NCBI RefSeq assembly: GCF_009908295.1
Contig: NZ_JAAALO010000004.1
Span: 124,001-188,000, forward strand
Direction of reading: 5' to 3'
Length of the DNA stretch: 64,000 nucleotides
From: Micromonospora rubida
Lineage (GTDB): Bacteria > Actinomycetota > Actinomycetes > Mycobacteriales > Micromonosporaceae
The notes below the pieces were generated by a model that worked only from the letters and a program-made list of their open reading frames with translations, was not told where the DNA came from and did not search any database. Of this stretch, positions 30,929-38,564 are shown one piece after another. Position 1 is the stretch's first letter, and the number at the start of each line of letters is the position of its first letter. Position numbers and translations under genes: made by a program.

Positions 30929-33045
30929 CGCGCGCCGGCCAGGTTCGGCTGCCCGGCGGCACCGGCGGCCCGGTCGGCCCTGGAGGCGTCCACGTCGCCG
31001 AGCTCGGCGTGGCAGCGGGCGCGCCGGCTGAGCAGTTCCTCCCGGTCCGCGCCGGGCACGTCCATCGCCCGGCTGTAGTCCGCGACCGCCTCGGCCCACC
31101 GGCCCGCCGCCTCGTGGACGAACCCACGGTTGTACAGCAGGTCCGGGTTGTCCGCGTCCACGGCGATGGCGGCCGTCAGGTCGGCCACGGCCCGCTCGTG
31201 GTCCCCGCCGTCGAAGGCCAGGGCGGCCCGGCTGGCGAGCGCGGCCACCAGCGCCGGGTCTGCCACCAACGCCTCGTCGAGGTACCGCCGGGCGTCCGCC
31301 TCCGCCCCGTCCGTCACCGCCAGCACGCCGCGCAGGTGCAGCAGCCGGGCCTCGCCGGGATGACGGAGCAGCCCCTCCTCGACGTGCGGCCGGGTGGCGT
31401 CGACCGAACCCTCGTCGAGCAGCAGGCTGATCAGGTTCACCCGGGCGTCGAGCTGGTCGGGTTCCAGCTCGACCACGTAGCCGAAGTCGGCGATCGCGCC
31501 CGCCAGGTCGCCCAGCTCGGCCTTGAGGTCGGCCCGGTTGTAATACAGCTCGAAGAAGGGCGGCGACAGGCTGATCGCCGTGTCGCAGTCCGCGACCGCG
31601 CCGGTGAGGTCGCCCAGCCGCCGCCGCACGTCGGCCCGGTCGAAGTAGTAGTCGGCGTAGTTCGGGTCCAGCTCGATCACCTTGGTCAGGTCCGTCAGCG
31701 CCTCGTCCAGCCGGCCCAGGGCGAGATACGCCTTGCCCCGGTTGTGCACCAGCACCGAGCGGTGCAGCCGGTGCTTGTCGCCGGGCAGCTCCCGGTCGAG
31801 CCGGTTCAGCCCGTCGTCGACCAGGCGAAGCGCGGCCGGCAGCCGGCCCAGCCGCATCTCGATCAGCGCCAGCCCGTTGTTCTGGAACACCGAGTGGAAG
31901 GCGCGTTTCTGCAGGTCGGGCAGCAGCGAGGCGATCGCGATGGAGTTGTTGATGTAGCCCCGGGCCAGGTGGTGGTCCCTCAGCTCCTCCGGGTGGAAGC
32001 GGGTGTAGAGCATGGCCAGCGCGTACCCGGTGGACATCTGCAACTCCGGCTCCGCGTACCGGCTGCGCAGGTCGAGGTAGGTCGGCTCCGCCTCGACGGT
32101 GCGGCCGAGCACCACCATCGCCGAACTCGCCCGCGTGCTGAGCAGCCAGAACCGCTCCATCTGCGTGTCGGGGTCGACGATCGCCCGGCCACGGGTCCCA
32201 TAGTCGATCACCGCGTGGTAGTAGCCCAGCGCACCGCAGTGCCGCGCCGCCTCGTACAGCGCCTCCGCGCCGGCCCCGGCGGGGTCGCTGCCGCGCTCCA
32301 GGTGCCAGGGGATCGCGCCGAGCTCCAGGCTCCATTCGCCCCGTCCGCGCAGCAGCGCCGCGCGGGCATCGTGCAGCGCCACCCGCGCCTGCGGGTCGGC
32401 CTGCCGGTACGCGGCCAGCTCGGCCGGGTCCTCGGAGGTGCCGTCCGCGTCGACGTACGCCCGGAGCAGCTCCTCCGGGTCTCGTCCGGGACGGCCGGCG
32501 ACCGGGGTCAGCTCCGGCAGCCGCCCCGCGTACCGGTCGAGGGCGGCGGTCAGCTCGGGCTCCAGCGCCCCGCCGCCGGTGCCGATCAGCACCCGCACCA
32601 CGTCCGGCCGCACCCGGCGCAGGAAGATGGCAAGGAACTCCTGGTCGGTGGGGTCCGCCTGGTCCACCCGGTCCAACGCGAGCCGCAGCGGGAGGCGGCC
32701 GGCGCGGGTGGCGTACCCGGCGAGGAACTCCGTCGCGCCGTGCGCCAGGCGGCGGGTGCGGTTGGCGGGGTAGATCCGGGTCCGCTCCTCGGGCACCGCC
32801 AGGGAGGTGAGCGTCTCGGGTGCCGCGTCGATCGCGCCGCGCAGCTCCGGGGCGGCGGAGAGGATCTCGGTCAGGTGCCGCTGGACGAGGTCCGGCCAGC
32901 GTTCGTACGCCTCGGGTACGACCAGCCGCAGCAGGCTGCCCAGGCCCGTGTAGGGACCGCGCAGCCCTCGGTGACAGTCGACCGCGATATCGACCTGTTC
33001 GCCGTCGACCGGCGCCGGCCCGATCCGCCATTGGTGTGCAGTCAT
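30925..33045 (-). CDS. TPR protein with a degenerate STAND-ATPase-like N-terminus
   Basis: A 706-residue soluble protein. The C-terminal half is a run of tetratricopeptide repeats: AYLALGRLDEALTDLTKVIELDPNYADYYFDRADVRRRLGDLTGAVADCDTAISLSP, and DNPDLLYNRGFVHEAAGRWAEAVADYSRAM. The N-terminal 200 residues include LPLRLALDRVDQADPTDQEFLAIFLRRVRPDVVRVLIGTGGG. This mirrors the Walker B/sensor region of the LuxR regulator at 27364 (LEDLHDTDPATLAVVEYL), but no P-loop is present, so it looks like a decayed or ligand-only ATPase domain. GGAGGAG lies eight bases before ATG 33045. Position suggests a scaffold or regulator for the peptide pathway. Confidence 0.8.
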   Translation of the reverse strand: MTAHQWRIGPAPVDGEQVDIAVDCHRGLRGPYTGLGSLLRLVVPEAYERWPDLVQRHLTEILSAAPELRGAIDAAPETLTSLAVPEERTRIYPANRTRRLAHGATEFLAGYATRAGRLPLRLALDRVDQADPTDQEFLAIFLRRVRPDVVRVLIGTGGGALEPELTAALDRYAGRLPELTPVAGRPGRDPEELLRAYVDADGTSEDPAELAAYRQADPQARVALHDARAALLRGRGEWSLELGAIPWHLERGSDPAGAGAEALYEAARHCGALGYYHAVIDYGTRGRAIVDPDTQMERFWLLSTRASSAMVVLGRTVEAEPTYLDLRSRYAEPELQMSTGYALAMLYTRFHPEELRDHHLARGYINNSIAIASLLPDLQKRAFHSVFQNNGLALIEMRLGRLPAALRLVDDGLNRLDRELPGDKHRLHRSVLVHNRGKAYLALGRLDEALTDLTKVIELDPNYADYYFDRADVRRRLGDLTGAVADCDTAISLSPPFFELYYNRADLKAELGDLAGAIADFGYVVELEPDQLDARVNLISLLLDEGSVDATRPHVEEGLLRHPGEARLLHLRGVLAVTDGAEADARRYLDEALVADPALVAALASRAALAFDGGDHERAVADLTAAIAVDADNPDLLYNRGFVHEAAGRWAEAVADYSRAMDVPGADREELLSRRARCHAELGDVDASRADRAAGAAGQPNLAGAR

Positions 33046-33100
33046 GCCGTTGCTCCTCCGTTGGGATGGACCTTTGCGTCGCGGTGGGTGTCGGGGGGAT

Positions 33101-33184
33101 GGCCGGGCAGGGGTGGCCGGTCGGGGGTGGCCGGGCAGGGGTGGCCGGGCGGGGGTGGCCGGGCGGGGGTGGCCGGGCGGGGTG
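33101..33184. repeat. Six tandem copies of a 14-bp unit between the TPR and M50 genes
   Basis: Units of the form GGCCGGGC(A/G)GGGGT start at 33101, 33115, 33129, 33143, 33157 and 33171. They fill most of the 142-base gap between the M50 gene stop and the TPR gene start. There are no spacers; this is a minisatellite. Confidence 0.9.
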
Positions 33185-33187
33185 CCG

Positions 33188-34378
33188 TCAGCCCGCCGTC
33201 GCCGGGTCAGGTGCGGGGGTGGCCCGCCGCCGGGTACGGCCGGCGAGCAGCGGCAGCAGCACGATCTCGAAGGCGACCAGCAGCAGCGACCCGACGGAGT
33301 CCCAGAAGCCGGGGCCGGTGGGGGAGCCGTTCACCAGGGCGGAGAAGACCCGGGAGGCGAACTCCAGCACCAGCGGCGCGGTCCACAGCGTGACGGTCAC
33401 CAGCAGCGCCACGACCCCGCCGCAGGTGATCAGCGCGAACCAGGGCGCGAGCTGCCGGTCGCGTGGGGACCAGTCGTCGGGGGGCTCGTCGGACGGGTGC
33501 ACCCAGGGCAGCCAGGCGAACCGGTCGCGCAACCAGGCCCGGCTCACCTCGTGCAGGTTGGTGCAGCCCAGCGCCGTGGTCGCCACGTAGTACAGGTCGG
33601 TGCGCAGGAAGACGTAGAACTGCCAGGACATTCGCAGCAGGACGGTGTACGCCACCGCCAGCGCCAGCCGTCCCGGCCAGGACAGGCCGTCGGACAGGCC
33701 GACCCAGGCGACGAGCACCAGCGCGCCGAAGAGCACCGCGTCGGCCAGCAGCCCGGCCAGCATCGGCAGGTAACGCTGCCGGGCCGGCACGGTGAGCAGG
33801 GCGTCCAGCTCGGTCTCCACCACCGCGTAGTAGAGCCGGCGGCCGACCCGCATCCGGGTGGGCAGACCGAGTCGGCGGGCGGCGAGCAGGTGGTACCACT
33901 CGTGCCACAGGATGCCCGGCGACTGGCACAGGGCCAGTCCGAGCTGCACGGCGAGCAGCGACGGGACGAAGAAGACGTTCTGGGCGTGCGGCCGCAGCTC
34001 CGGCCGGCTCACCATGGCCACGGCGGCGGCGATCACGATCAGCGCGTACGCCGCCCAGGCCAGCGGGGAGAAGGCCGCCCGGCCGAGCCGCCGGAAACGG
34101 ACCTCGGGCAACCGGGCCAGTGGTTCCCCGTCGGCCCGGATGAAGCCGAGTTCGCGCAGCGTGTCGACGAAGTCGGCCATGTCGACGGGCTCCCCGAAGG
34201 TGCGCCGGTACCACTGTTCCGCCTCGCCGACCGGCATCCCGTCGGCGAGGCGGCGCAGCAGCGCGACCCCGTCCTCGGGCAGCAGGGCGAAGGACGCGGC
34301 GTCGATCCGGCCGACCGTGACACCGTCCCGCTCCGTCACGTACGTGAGTGGATGGAACTCCAGGCGGGTGGTTGACAT
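33188..34378 (-). CDS. M50-type membrane metalloprotease with an N-terminal PqqD/RRE-like domain
   Basis: A 396-residue protein. Residues 1-75 (LTYVTERDGVTVGRIDAASFALLPEDGVALLRRLADGMPVGEAEQWYRRTFGEPVDMADFVDTLRELGFI) have the strand-strand-helix-winged-helix pattern of PqqD-type RiPP recognition elements. The remainder is a multi-pass membrane protein with the zinc motif GILWHEWYHLLAARRLGLPTRMRV (HExxH in a membrane setting, as in M50 proteases) and about seven to eight helices. ATG 34378 has GGAGG five bases upstream. It lies directly downstream of a 26-residue peptide gene, so it probably binds and cleaves that peptide, as YydH-type proteases do for epipeptides (inference). Confidence 0.75.
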   Translation of the reverse strand: MSTTRLEFHPLTYVTERDGVTVGRIDAASFALLPEDGVALLRRLADGMPVGEAEQWYRRTFGEPVDMADFVDTLRELGFIRADGEPLARLPEVRFRRLGRAAFSPLAWAAYALIVIAAAVAMVSRPELRPHAQNVFFVPSLLAVQLGLALCQSPGILWHEWYHLLAARRLGLPTRMRVGRRLYYAVVETELDALLTVPARQRYLPMLAGLLADAVLFGALVLVAWVGLSDGLSWPGRLALAVAYTVLLRMSWQFYVFLRTDLYYVATTALGCTNLHEVSRAWLRDRFAWLPWVHPSDEPPDDWSPRDRQLAPWFALITCGGVVALLVTVTLWTAPLVLEFASRVFSALVNGSPTGPGFWDSVGSLLLVAFEIVLLPLLAGRTRRRATPAPDPATAG

Positions 34379-34446
34379 GGTTCCTCCAGGGCATGGGCCC
34401 GGCGAAGGCCGTCCCGGCACGCCGACGCGCCGGGACGGCCGACCGG

Positions 34447-34527
34447 TCAGCAGCAGTCCGTGCAGTACAGCGGCGCCGACGTGGTGAGCTTGATGGAGCC
34501 CGTCTTGCGGATCGTGATCTTCTTCAT
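34447..34527 (-). CDS. Putative RiPP precursor peptide (26 residues, Cys-rich end)
   Basis: A small gene, not captured by length cut-offs, encoding 26 residues. It begins MKKITIRKTG and ends APLYCTDCC, with TGA directly after the last Cys. A strong AGGAGGTGA lies nine bases before ATG 34527, better than for most genes here. The N-terminal half alternates hydrophobic and polar residues with Lys/Arg, as expected of a leader strand that docks on an RRE. The three Cys and Thr23 lie in the last five residues. The final T-x-C-C matches the spacing of C-terminal AviCys rings in epidermin (S-x-C-C). It is the first gene of the M50-TPR-flavin reductase operon and is divergent from a LanD-like flavoprotein gene. 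Confidence 0.75.
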   Translation of the reverse strand: MKKITIRKTGSIKLTTSAPLYCTDCC

Positions 34528-34703
34528 GGCCGTTCACCTCCTCAGGCCGGCGGGTCGTGGGGGCGGCCGGCTGAGGACGAACCTGCCAGCCGGACGCCCC
34601 GGGCGGCATGGGGAGCGGCCCCCAAACTCCCGCGCCGAACCGGCGGCGAAGATGGGGCCGTTCCCCCATGTCCGCGACGTCCCCGCGCCGGGACGCTGTC
34701 CGC

Positions 34704-35291
34704 ATGCGAGACGACGCGCTTTCGGTCATCATCTGCGGCTCCAGCGCCGCGATGGCGGCCTCCGGGTACCTGTCCTGGCTGCGCCAGGAGATCGACCTGC
34801 CGCTGCGGGTGCTGCTCACCGCCAGCGCCGAGCGGTTCGTGCAGCCCCAGGTGGCCGCCTGGTACGCGGACGAGGTGTTCGCCAGCGGCGACCCCGCGCT
34901 GAACCCCACCGAGTTCGCCAAACGCTCGCTCGGCATCGTCGTGCTGCCGGCGACCGCCGGCACGATCGCGGCGGCGGCGCTCGGCCTGGCCGGCACCCCC
35001 GCGCAGACCGCCCTGCTGGCCAGCGACCGGCCGGCGATCTTCTTCCCGAGCATGAACAAGTCGATGTGGACGAAGCGGAGCACCCAACGCCACGTGGAGA
35101 CGCTGCGCGACGAGGGCCACACCGTCGTCGAGCCGCAGGAGCGGGTGGTCTTCGAGCTGTGGCAGCGCGAAAACGTCCTCGGCATCGCCATGCCCCCGCC
35201 CGACGCGGTCGCGGAACTCGTGGCGAGCTGGCTGGAGAGCAGCCTGTCCGGCGAGGCCGAGGAGCCCGCCGGCCCGGCTGCTGCCTCCTGA
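34704..35291 (+). CDS. LanD/PPCDC-like flavoprotein
   Basis: A 195-residue homo-oligomeric flavin-containing Cys decarboxylase-type protein. LSVIICGSSAAMAASGYLSWLRQE is the N-terminal nucleotide-binding strand. IVVLPATAGTIAAAALGLAGTPAQT corresponds to the PASANT motif, and PAIFFPSMNKSMWTKRSTQRHVETLRDEGHTVV to the substrate-clamp PxMNxxMW motif. The active-site His that normally sits 14 residues before the PASANT Pro is not there (ALNPTEF instead), so decarboxylase activity is uncertain. ATG 34704 gives the family's usual start; ATG 34668 is an alternative. It is divergent from the 26-residue peptide gene whose product ends in Cys, the normal substrate form for LanD enzymes. Confidence 0.75.
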   Translation: MRDDALSVIICGSSAAMAASGYLSWLRQEIDLPLRVLLTASAERFVQPQVAAWYADEVFASGDPALNPTEFAKRSLGIVVLPATAGTIAAAALGLAGTPAQTALLASDRPAIFFPSMNKSMWTKRSTQRHVETLRDEGHTVVEPQERVVFELWQRENVLGIAMPPPDAVAELVASWLESSLSGEAEEPAGPAAAS

Positions 35292-35468
35292 ACCGACTGT
35301 CCGCTGCCCGCTGCCGGCTGCCGGCTGTCGGCTGCCGGCGCGCATCGCTCGGTGCCCCCGGCGCTCGGCGCTCCCGCCGGCTTACCGCGCTCGGCTCACG
35401 GCACTCGCCTTACCGCTCTCCCGGCCGGACGCTTCGCCCCAGCCGCGCCGTTCGGGCAGGATGGCGGG

Positions 35469-36377
35469 ATGGGACGGGCCACTGACCGGCGGAGCGTGCT
35501 CCGGATCGACCTCGACGCGACCGACCCGGACCGCGTCGCGGTGCGCCGGCCGGACAGCGTGTCCGTGGAGGAACCGCTGGAGATCCGGGTCGGCCCGGGC
35601 GGGCCGGGCCGGCGGCGACCGCTGGCGGTGACCATGCGCACCCCCGGCGACGACCTGGACCTGGCGATCGGGTTCCTGCTGACCGAGGGGCTGATCCGGT
35701 CCGCCGCAGACGTGCACACCGCCCAGCTCTGCGCGGGCGCGGACACGCCGAACACATACAACGTGGTGGACGTGGTGCTCGCCCCCGGCGTGCCGGAGCC
35801 GACCACCGACCCGGCGCGGAACTTCTACACCACCAGCTCCTGCGGGGTGTGCGGGAAGGCCAGCATCGACGCCGTACGGACCCGCTCCCGGTTCGCCGTC
35901 GCGGACGACCCGCTCACCGTGCCGGCCGAGCTGCTGGCCGAGCTGCCGGACCGGCTGCGGGCGGCGCAACGCAACTTCGACCGCACCGGCGGCCTGCACG
36001 CGGCCGGGCTGTTCACCACCGGCGGGGAGCTGGTGGTGCTGCGCGAGGACGTCGGCCGGCACAACGCCGTCGACAAGGTCGTCGGCTGGGCGGTCCGGCA
36101 GGAGCGCCTGCCGCTGACCGGGCACCTGCTGCTGGTCTCCGGCCGGGCCAGCTTCGAGCTGACCCAGAAGGCGTGGATGGCCGGGGTGCCGCTGCTCGCG
36201 GCGGTATCCGCCCCCAGCACCCTGGCAGTGGAGCTGGCCGAGGAGGCGGGGATGACCCTGGTCGGCTTCCTGCGCGGCCGGACCATGAACGTGTATGCGG
36301 GAATGCAACGAATCACGGCACTATCCCCGAGCACGCGCCCGGGTGATGAAGCGATCGGTCAGGTCACCCGGAGGTAG
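35469..36377 (+). CDS. fdhD: Formate dehydrogenase accessory sulfurtransferase FdhD
   Basis: A 302-residue sulfur carrier that sulfurates the molybdenum cofactor before its insertion into formate dehydrogenase. The persulfide motif is YTTSSCGVCGKASID (CxxC). Other family landmarks are EEPLEIRV, MRTPGDDLDLAIGFLLTEGL, LREDVGRHNAVDKVVGWA and SGRASFELTQKAWMAGVPLLAAVSAPSTLAVELAEEAGMTLVGFLRG. No formate dehydrogenase genes are in the window. The start is ATG 35469, with a CAGGAT box six bases upstream. Its last 19 bases overlap the convergent MBL-fold gene. Confidence 0.93.
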   Translation: MGRATDRRSVLRIDLDATDPDRVAVRRPDSVSVEEPLEIRVGPGGPGRRRPLAVTMRTPGDDLDLAIGFLLTEGLIRSAADVHTAQLCAGADTPNTYNVVDVVLAPGVPEPTTDPARNFYTTSSCGVCGKASIDAVRTRSRFAVADDPLTVPAELLAELPDRLRAAQRNFDRTGGLHAAGLFTTGGELVVLREDVGRHNAVDKVVGWAVRQERLPLTGHLLLVSGRASFELTQKAWMAGVPLLAAVSAPSTLAVELAEEAGMTLVGFLRGRTMNVYAGMQRITALSPSTRPGDEAIGQVTRR

Positions 36378-37306
36378 GCCGACGCCGCCCAGGGATCCTC
36401 CCGGCGCCACAGGGTCGGCAGGTGGAGCGCCAGCCCGTCCTGGTGGGCCAGCCGACCGAGAACACGCATGGTGACGTCGAGGTCGTCGCCCACGTACGGC
36501 AGGGCGCGCAGCGGCCGGTGCAGCGGGCGGAAGAAGTCGTCCCAGTGGACGAGTATGACGCGACGCGCCCCGACGGCCCGCACAGTCTCGGCCCAGTACG
36601 CACGCAGGTACTCCTCGTCCTGCCCGCCGAGCTGGCCGACCCCCAGGTAGACGACGTCGGCCCGGTGCCCGTCGAGCGCGCCCGGCCGATAGCCGGCGCT
36701 GCCCTGGACCAGGGCGGTCCGGCCGCTCGCGTGTGCGACGAGCACCGACCATGCTTCCCCGCACCGGTAGACGGACGCCCTGGCCGGGGGCACCAGGGGC
36801 GCGGTGATGGTGCCGGGGAAGCGATCCGGTGGGCAGTGCTCGGACTCGACAAACGTGAGTGTGAAGGTCCCCAGGGTCATCGGCTCGTGGGGGGTGACAA
36901 CGCGGATGCGCTCGTCGGCGAGGCCAGCTCCCCGGCCGACATTGGCCGCCGACCGCCCACCGGCGAGCATCGCGCCGGTGCGCAGGGCGACGGCCGCGGA
37001 GTCCATGACGTGATCGAAGTGGGTGTGTACGGGAATCACGGCGGCCAGGCGGCGGCCCCCGTGGTCGAGGCCCAGCCGGGTGAGCGTGGAACCGATGCGG
37101 GCGCCGTCGGGTGCGAGCCGGCCGAGGGCAACCCTGAGCAGGGACGGCCGGGAGAAGAATCCGTCGGTCATCACCGTCGTGTCGCCGTCGTCGAAGAGCA
37201 GGCTGGAGACGCCGAGGAACGTGACGCTGAAGTCCTCCGTCGCGGGCGGAACGTCGAACCGGTCGGCGTACGCGGCCAGGTCGGGCCGGCCGAGCTTCAT
37301 ACGCAT
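36359..37306 (-). CDS. MBL-fold metallohydrolase (UlaG/N-acyl-phosphatidylethanolamine type)
   Basis: A 315-residue metallo-beta-lactamase-fold hydrolase. The zinc-binding motif is VIPVHTHFDHVMDSAAVAL (HxHxD), with a later VESEHCPPD His and a C-terminal VILVHWDDFFRPLH that supplies the last ligands. The N-terminal VTFLGVSSLLFDDGDTTVMTDGFFS is typical of UlaG/RNase Z-like metallohydrolases acting on lipids or small esters. The substrate is unknown and there is no signal peptide. ATG 37306 was chosen because TAGCGT lies six bases upstream; AAGGAGG is also present further away. It overlaps the end of fdhD tail to tail. Confidence 0.85.
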   Translation of the reverse strand: MRMKLGRPDLAAYADRFDVPPATEDFSVTFLGVSSLLFDDGDTTVMTDGFFSRPSLLRVALGRLAPDGARIGSTLTRLGLDHGGRRLAAVIPVHTHFDHVMDSAAVALRTGAMLAGGRSAANVGRGAGLADERIRVVTPHEPMTLGTFTLTFVESEHCPPDRFPGTITAPLVPPARASVYRCGEAWSVLVAHASGRTALVQGSAGYRPGALDGHRADVVYLGVGQLGGQDEEYLRAYWAETVRAVGARRVILVHWDDFFRPLHRPLRALPYVGDDLDVTMRVLGRLAHQDGLALHLPTLWRREDPWAASAYLRVT

Positions 37307-37312
37307 GGCGGG

Positions 37313-37318
37313 ACGCTA
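37313..37318 (-). promoter_or_regulatory. Leaderless -10 (TAGCGT) for the MBL-fold gene
   Basis: On the minus strand TAGCGT is 6 bases before ATG 37306. Confidence 0.5.
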
Positions 37319-37399
37319 CCTCCTTGGCCCGGCTGTGGCGACGGTCGGAGCAGCAGGGGTGGTCGGCTTCCGGCGGCGGCGCCGATGCCCTCGTCCGCC

Positions 37400-37405
37400 T
37401 ACGAT
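37400..37405 (+). promoter_or_regulatory. Leaderless -10 (TACGAT) for the DUF1963-like gene
   Basis: TACGAT is 6 bases before ATG 37412. Confidence 0.45.
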
Positions 37406-37411
37406 CTCACC

Positions 37412-38419
37412 ATGATCACTCTGCCCCTGCCGCCCGGGGCGCTCGCCTGCTATCCCGGGCTTGAGCGGTTCGGCCGTACGACGACCCGGCTGCACCCGCG
37501 TCCCGGGGCGGTCACGGCCGCCGACAGTCACGTGGGCGGGCCGCTACGCTGGCCGGCCGGCGAGCCTTGGCCCGCCTGCGACGTGCCGTTCATGGTGCAC
37601 GGGGAGGTGCCGATCCCGGCCGAGCTGGTGACCCGGATGCGGGCGGCGGAGCGCGGGCGCACGCAGTCGCACGTCCTGGCCGAGGGCGAACTCGAGCTGC
37701 ACCAGGAGATGGCTGCCCTGGTCGGCCCGGGTTTCGTCGGCTGGGGCTCGCGCGACGGCGGCCCGGTCGTCGGCTACCGGTACGTGCCGCGACCGCACCC
37801 CGTGCCGAACCCGATGGTCGCGCTGGCGCAACTGCGCGCCGAGGACGTACCCGACCTGCCCCGCCCCGGCGGGGCGGACCTGTTGCAGGTGCTGTGGTGC
37901 CCGTTCGAGCACTCCGAGGGCCCGTGGGGGCCGACGGTGCAGCTGCGCTGGCGGCGGGAGGCGGAGCTGACCGACCTCCTCGCGGAGCCGCCGCGCGGCG
38001 AGGTCGACACCGACGGGTACGTGCCCCGGCCGTGCCGGCTGCACCCGGAGCAGGTCGTCGAGTACCCGGACCCGGATGAGCTGCCGGAGGACCTGCGGCG
38101 GCTGGTCGACGAGGACGAGGACGACGACTACGTCGACACCTTCATGGCACCCGGCTGGAAGGTCGGCGGCTACGCCAAGTGGAGCCTCACGGACCTGCGC
38201 CCGACGCCGTGCCCGCGCTGTGCCGGCCCCACCACGCTGACCCTCGTCATCGACTCCTCCGAGCGGGGCGCCGCGCGGTGGCAACCGACGCGGGCGGACG
38301 GCGATTCGTACGACGATTCGTACGAGCCGACCGGGGTGGTCGTCGGTCGGCACGGCGCGCTGCGCGTCTTCGTGTGCCTGAGCTGCCCGGACGCGCCGTT
38401 CCTGCTCGACCAGCAGTGA
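37412..38419 (+). CDS. YwqG/DUF1963-like protein with C-terminal zinc-ribbon-like Cys pairs
   Basis: A 335-residue soluble protein. ADSHVGGPLRWPAGEPWPACDVPFMVHGEVPIP follows the DUF1963 (YwqG) pattern of a conserved GG...P...WP.C opening, and a second copy-like segment (ADLLQVLWCPFEHSEGPWGPTVQLRWRRE) follows. An acidic stretch (VDEDEDDDY) separates these from a C-terminal part with CPRCAGP and CLSCPD, which could hold one zinc. Function is unknown for the family. ATG 37412 has a TACGAT box six bases upstream. It is flanked by an MBL-fold gene and a pseudogene. Confidence 0.65.
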   Translation: MITLPLPPGALACYPGLERFGRTTTRLHPRPGAVTAADSHVGGPLRWPAGEPWPACDVPFMVHGEVPIPAELVTRMRAAERGRTQSHVLAEGELELHQEMAALVGPGFVGWGSRDGGPVVGYRYVPRPHPVPNPMVALAQLRAEDVPDLPRPGGADLLQVLWCPFEHSEGPWGPTVQLRWRREAELTDLLAEPPRGEVDTDGYVPRPCRLHPEQVVEYPDPDELPEDLRRLVDEDEDDDYVDTFMAPGWKVGGYAKWSLTDLRPTPCPRCAGPTTLTLVIDSSERGAARWQPTRADGDSYDDSYEPTGVVVGRHGALRVFVCLSCPDAPFLLDQQ

Positions 38420-38564
38420 GGTGAGGTGACCGTGCCCGTTCGATGAACCCGTGGTTGTCAGGACCCACACCCACCGGCCGCCTTTCCCGCGAACGCCTGG
38501 GGGCGCGTATCCGCAACCTGCTGTCGTCGCAGGTCTTGCCGCTCGACGACGGACGGTCACGGCG

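Noticed and set aside
30278..33031. A 917-codon frame fusing the flavin reductase to sequence over the TPR gene
   Set aside because: Over 30929-33031 the TPR repeats are in a different frame. The flavin reductase starts at GTG 30928 by overlap.
8111..33184. Short repeat arrays (3624, 8111, 9144, 33101) considered as CRISPR
   Set aside because: Units are directly adjacent without unique spacers, and there are no cas genes.
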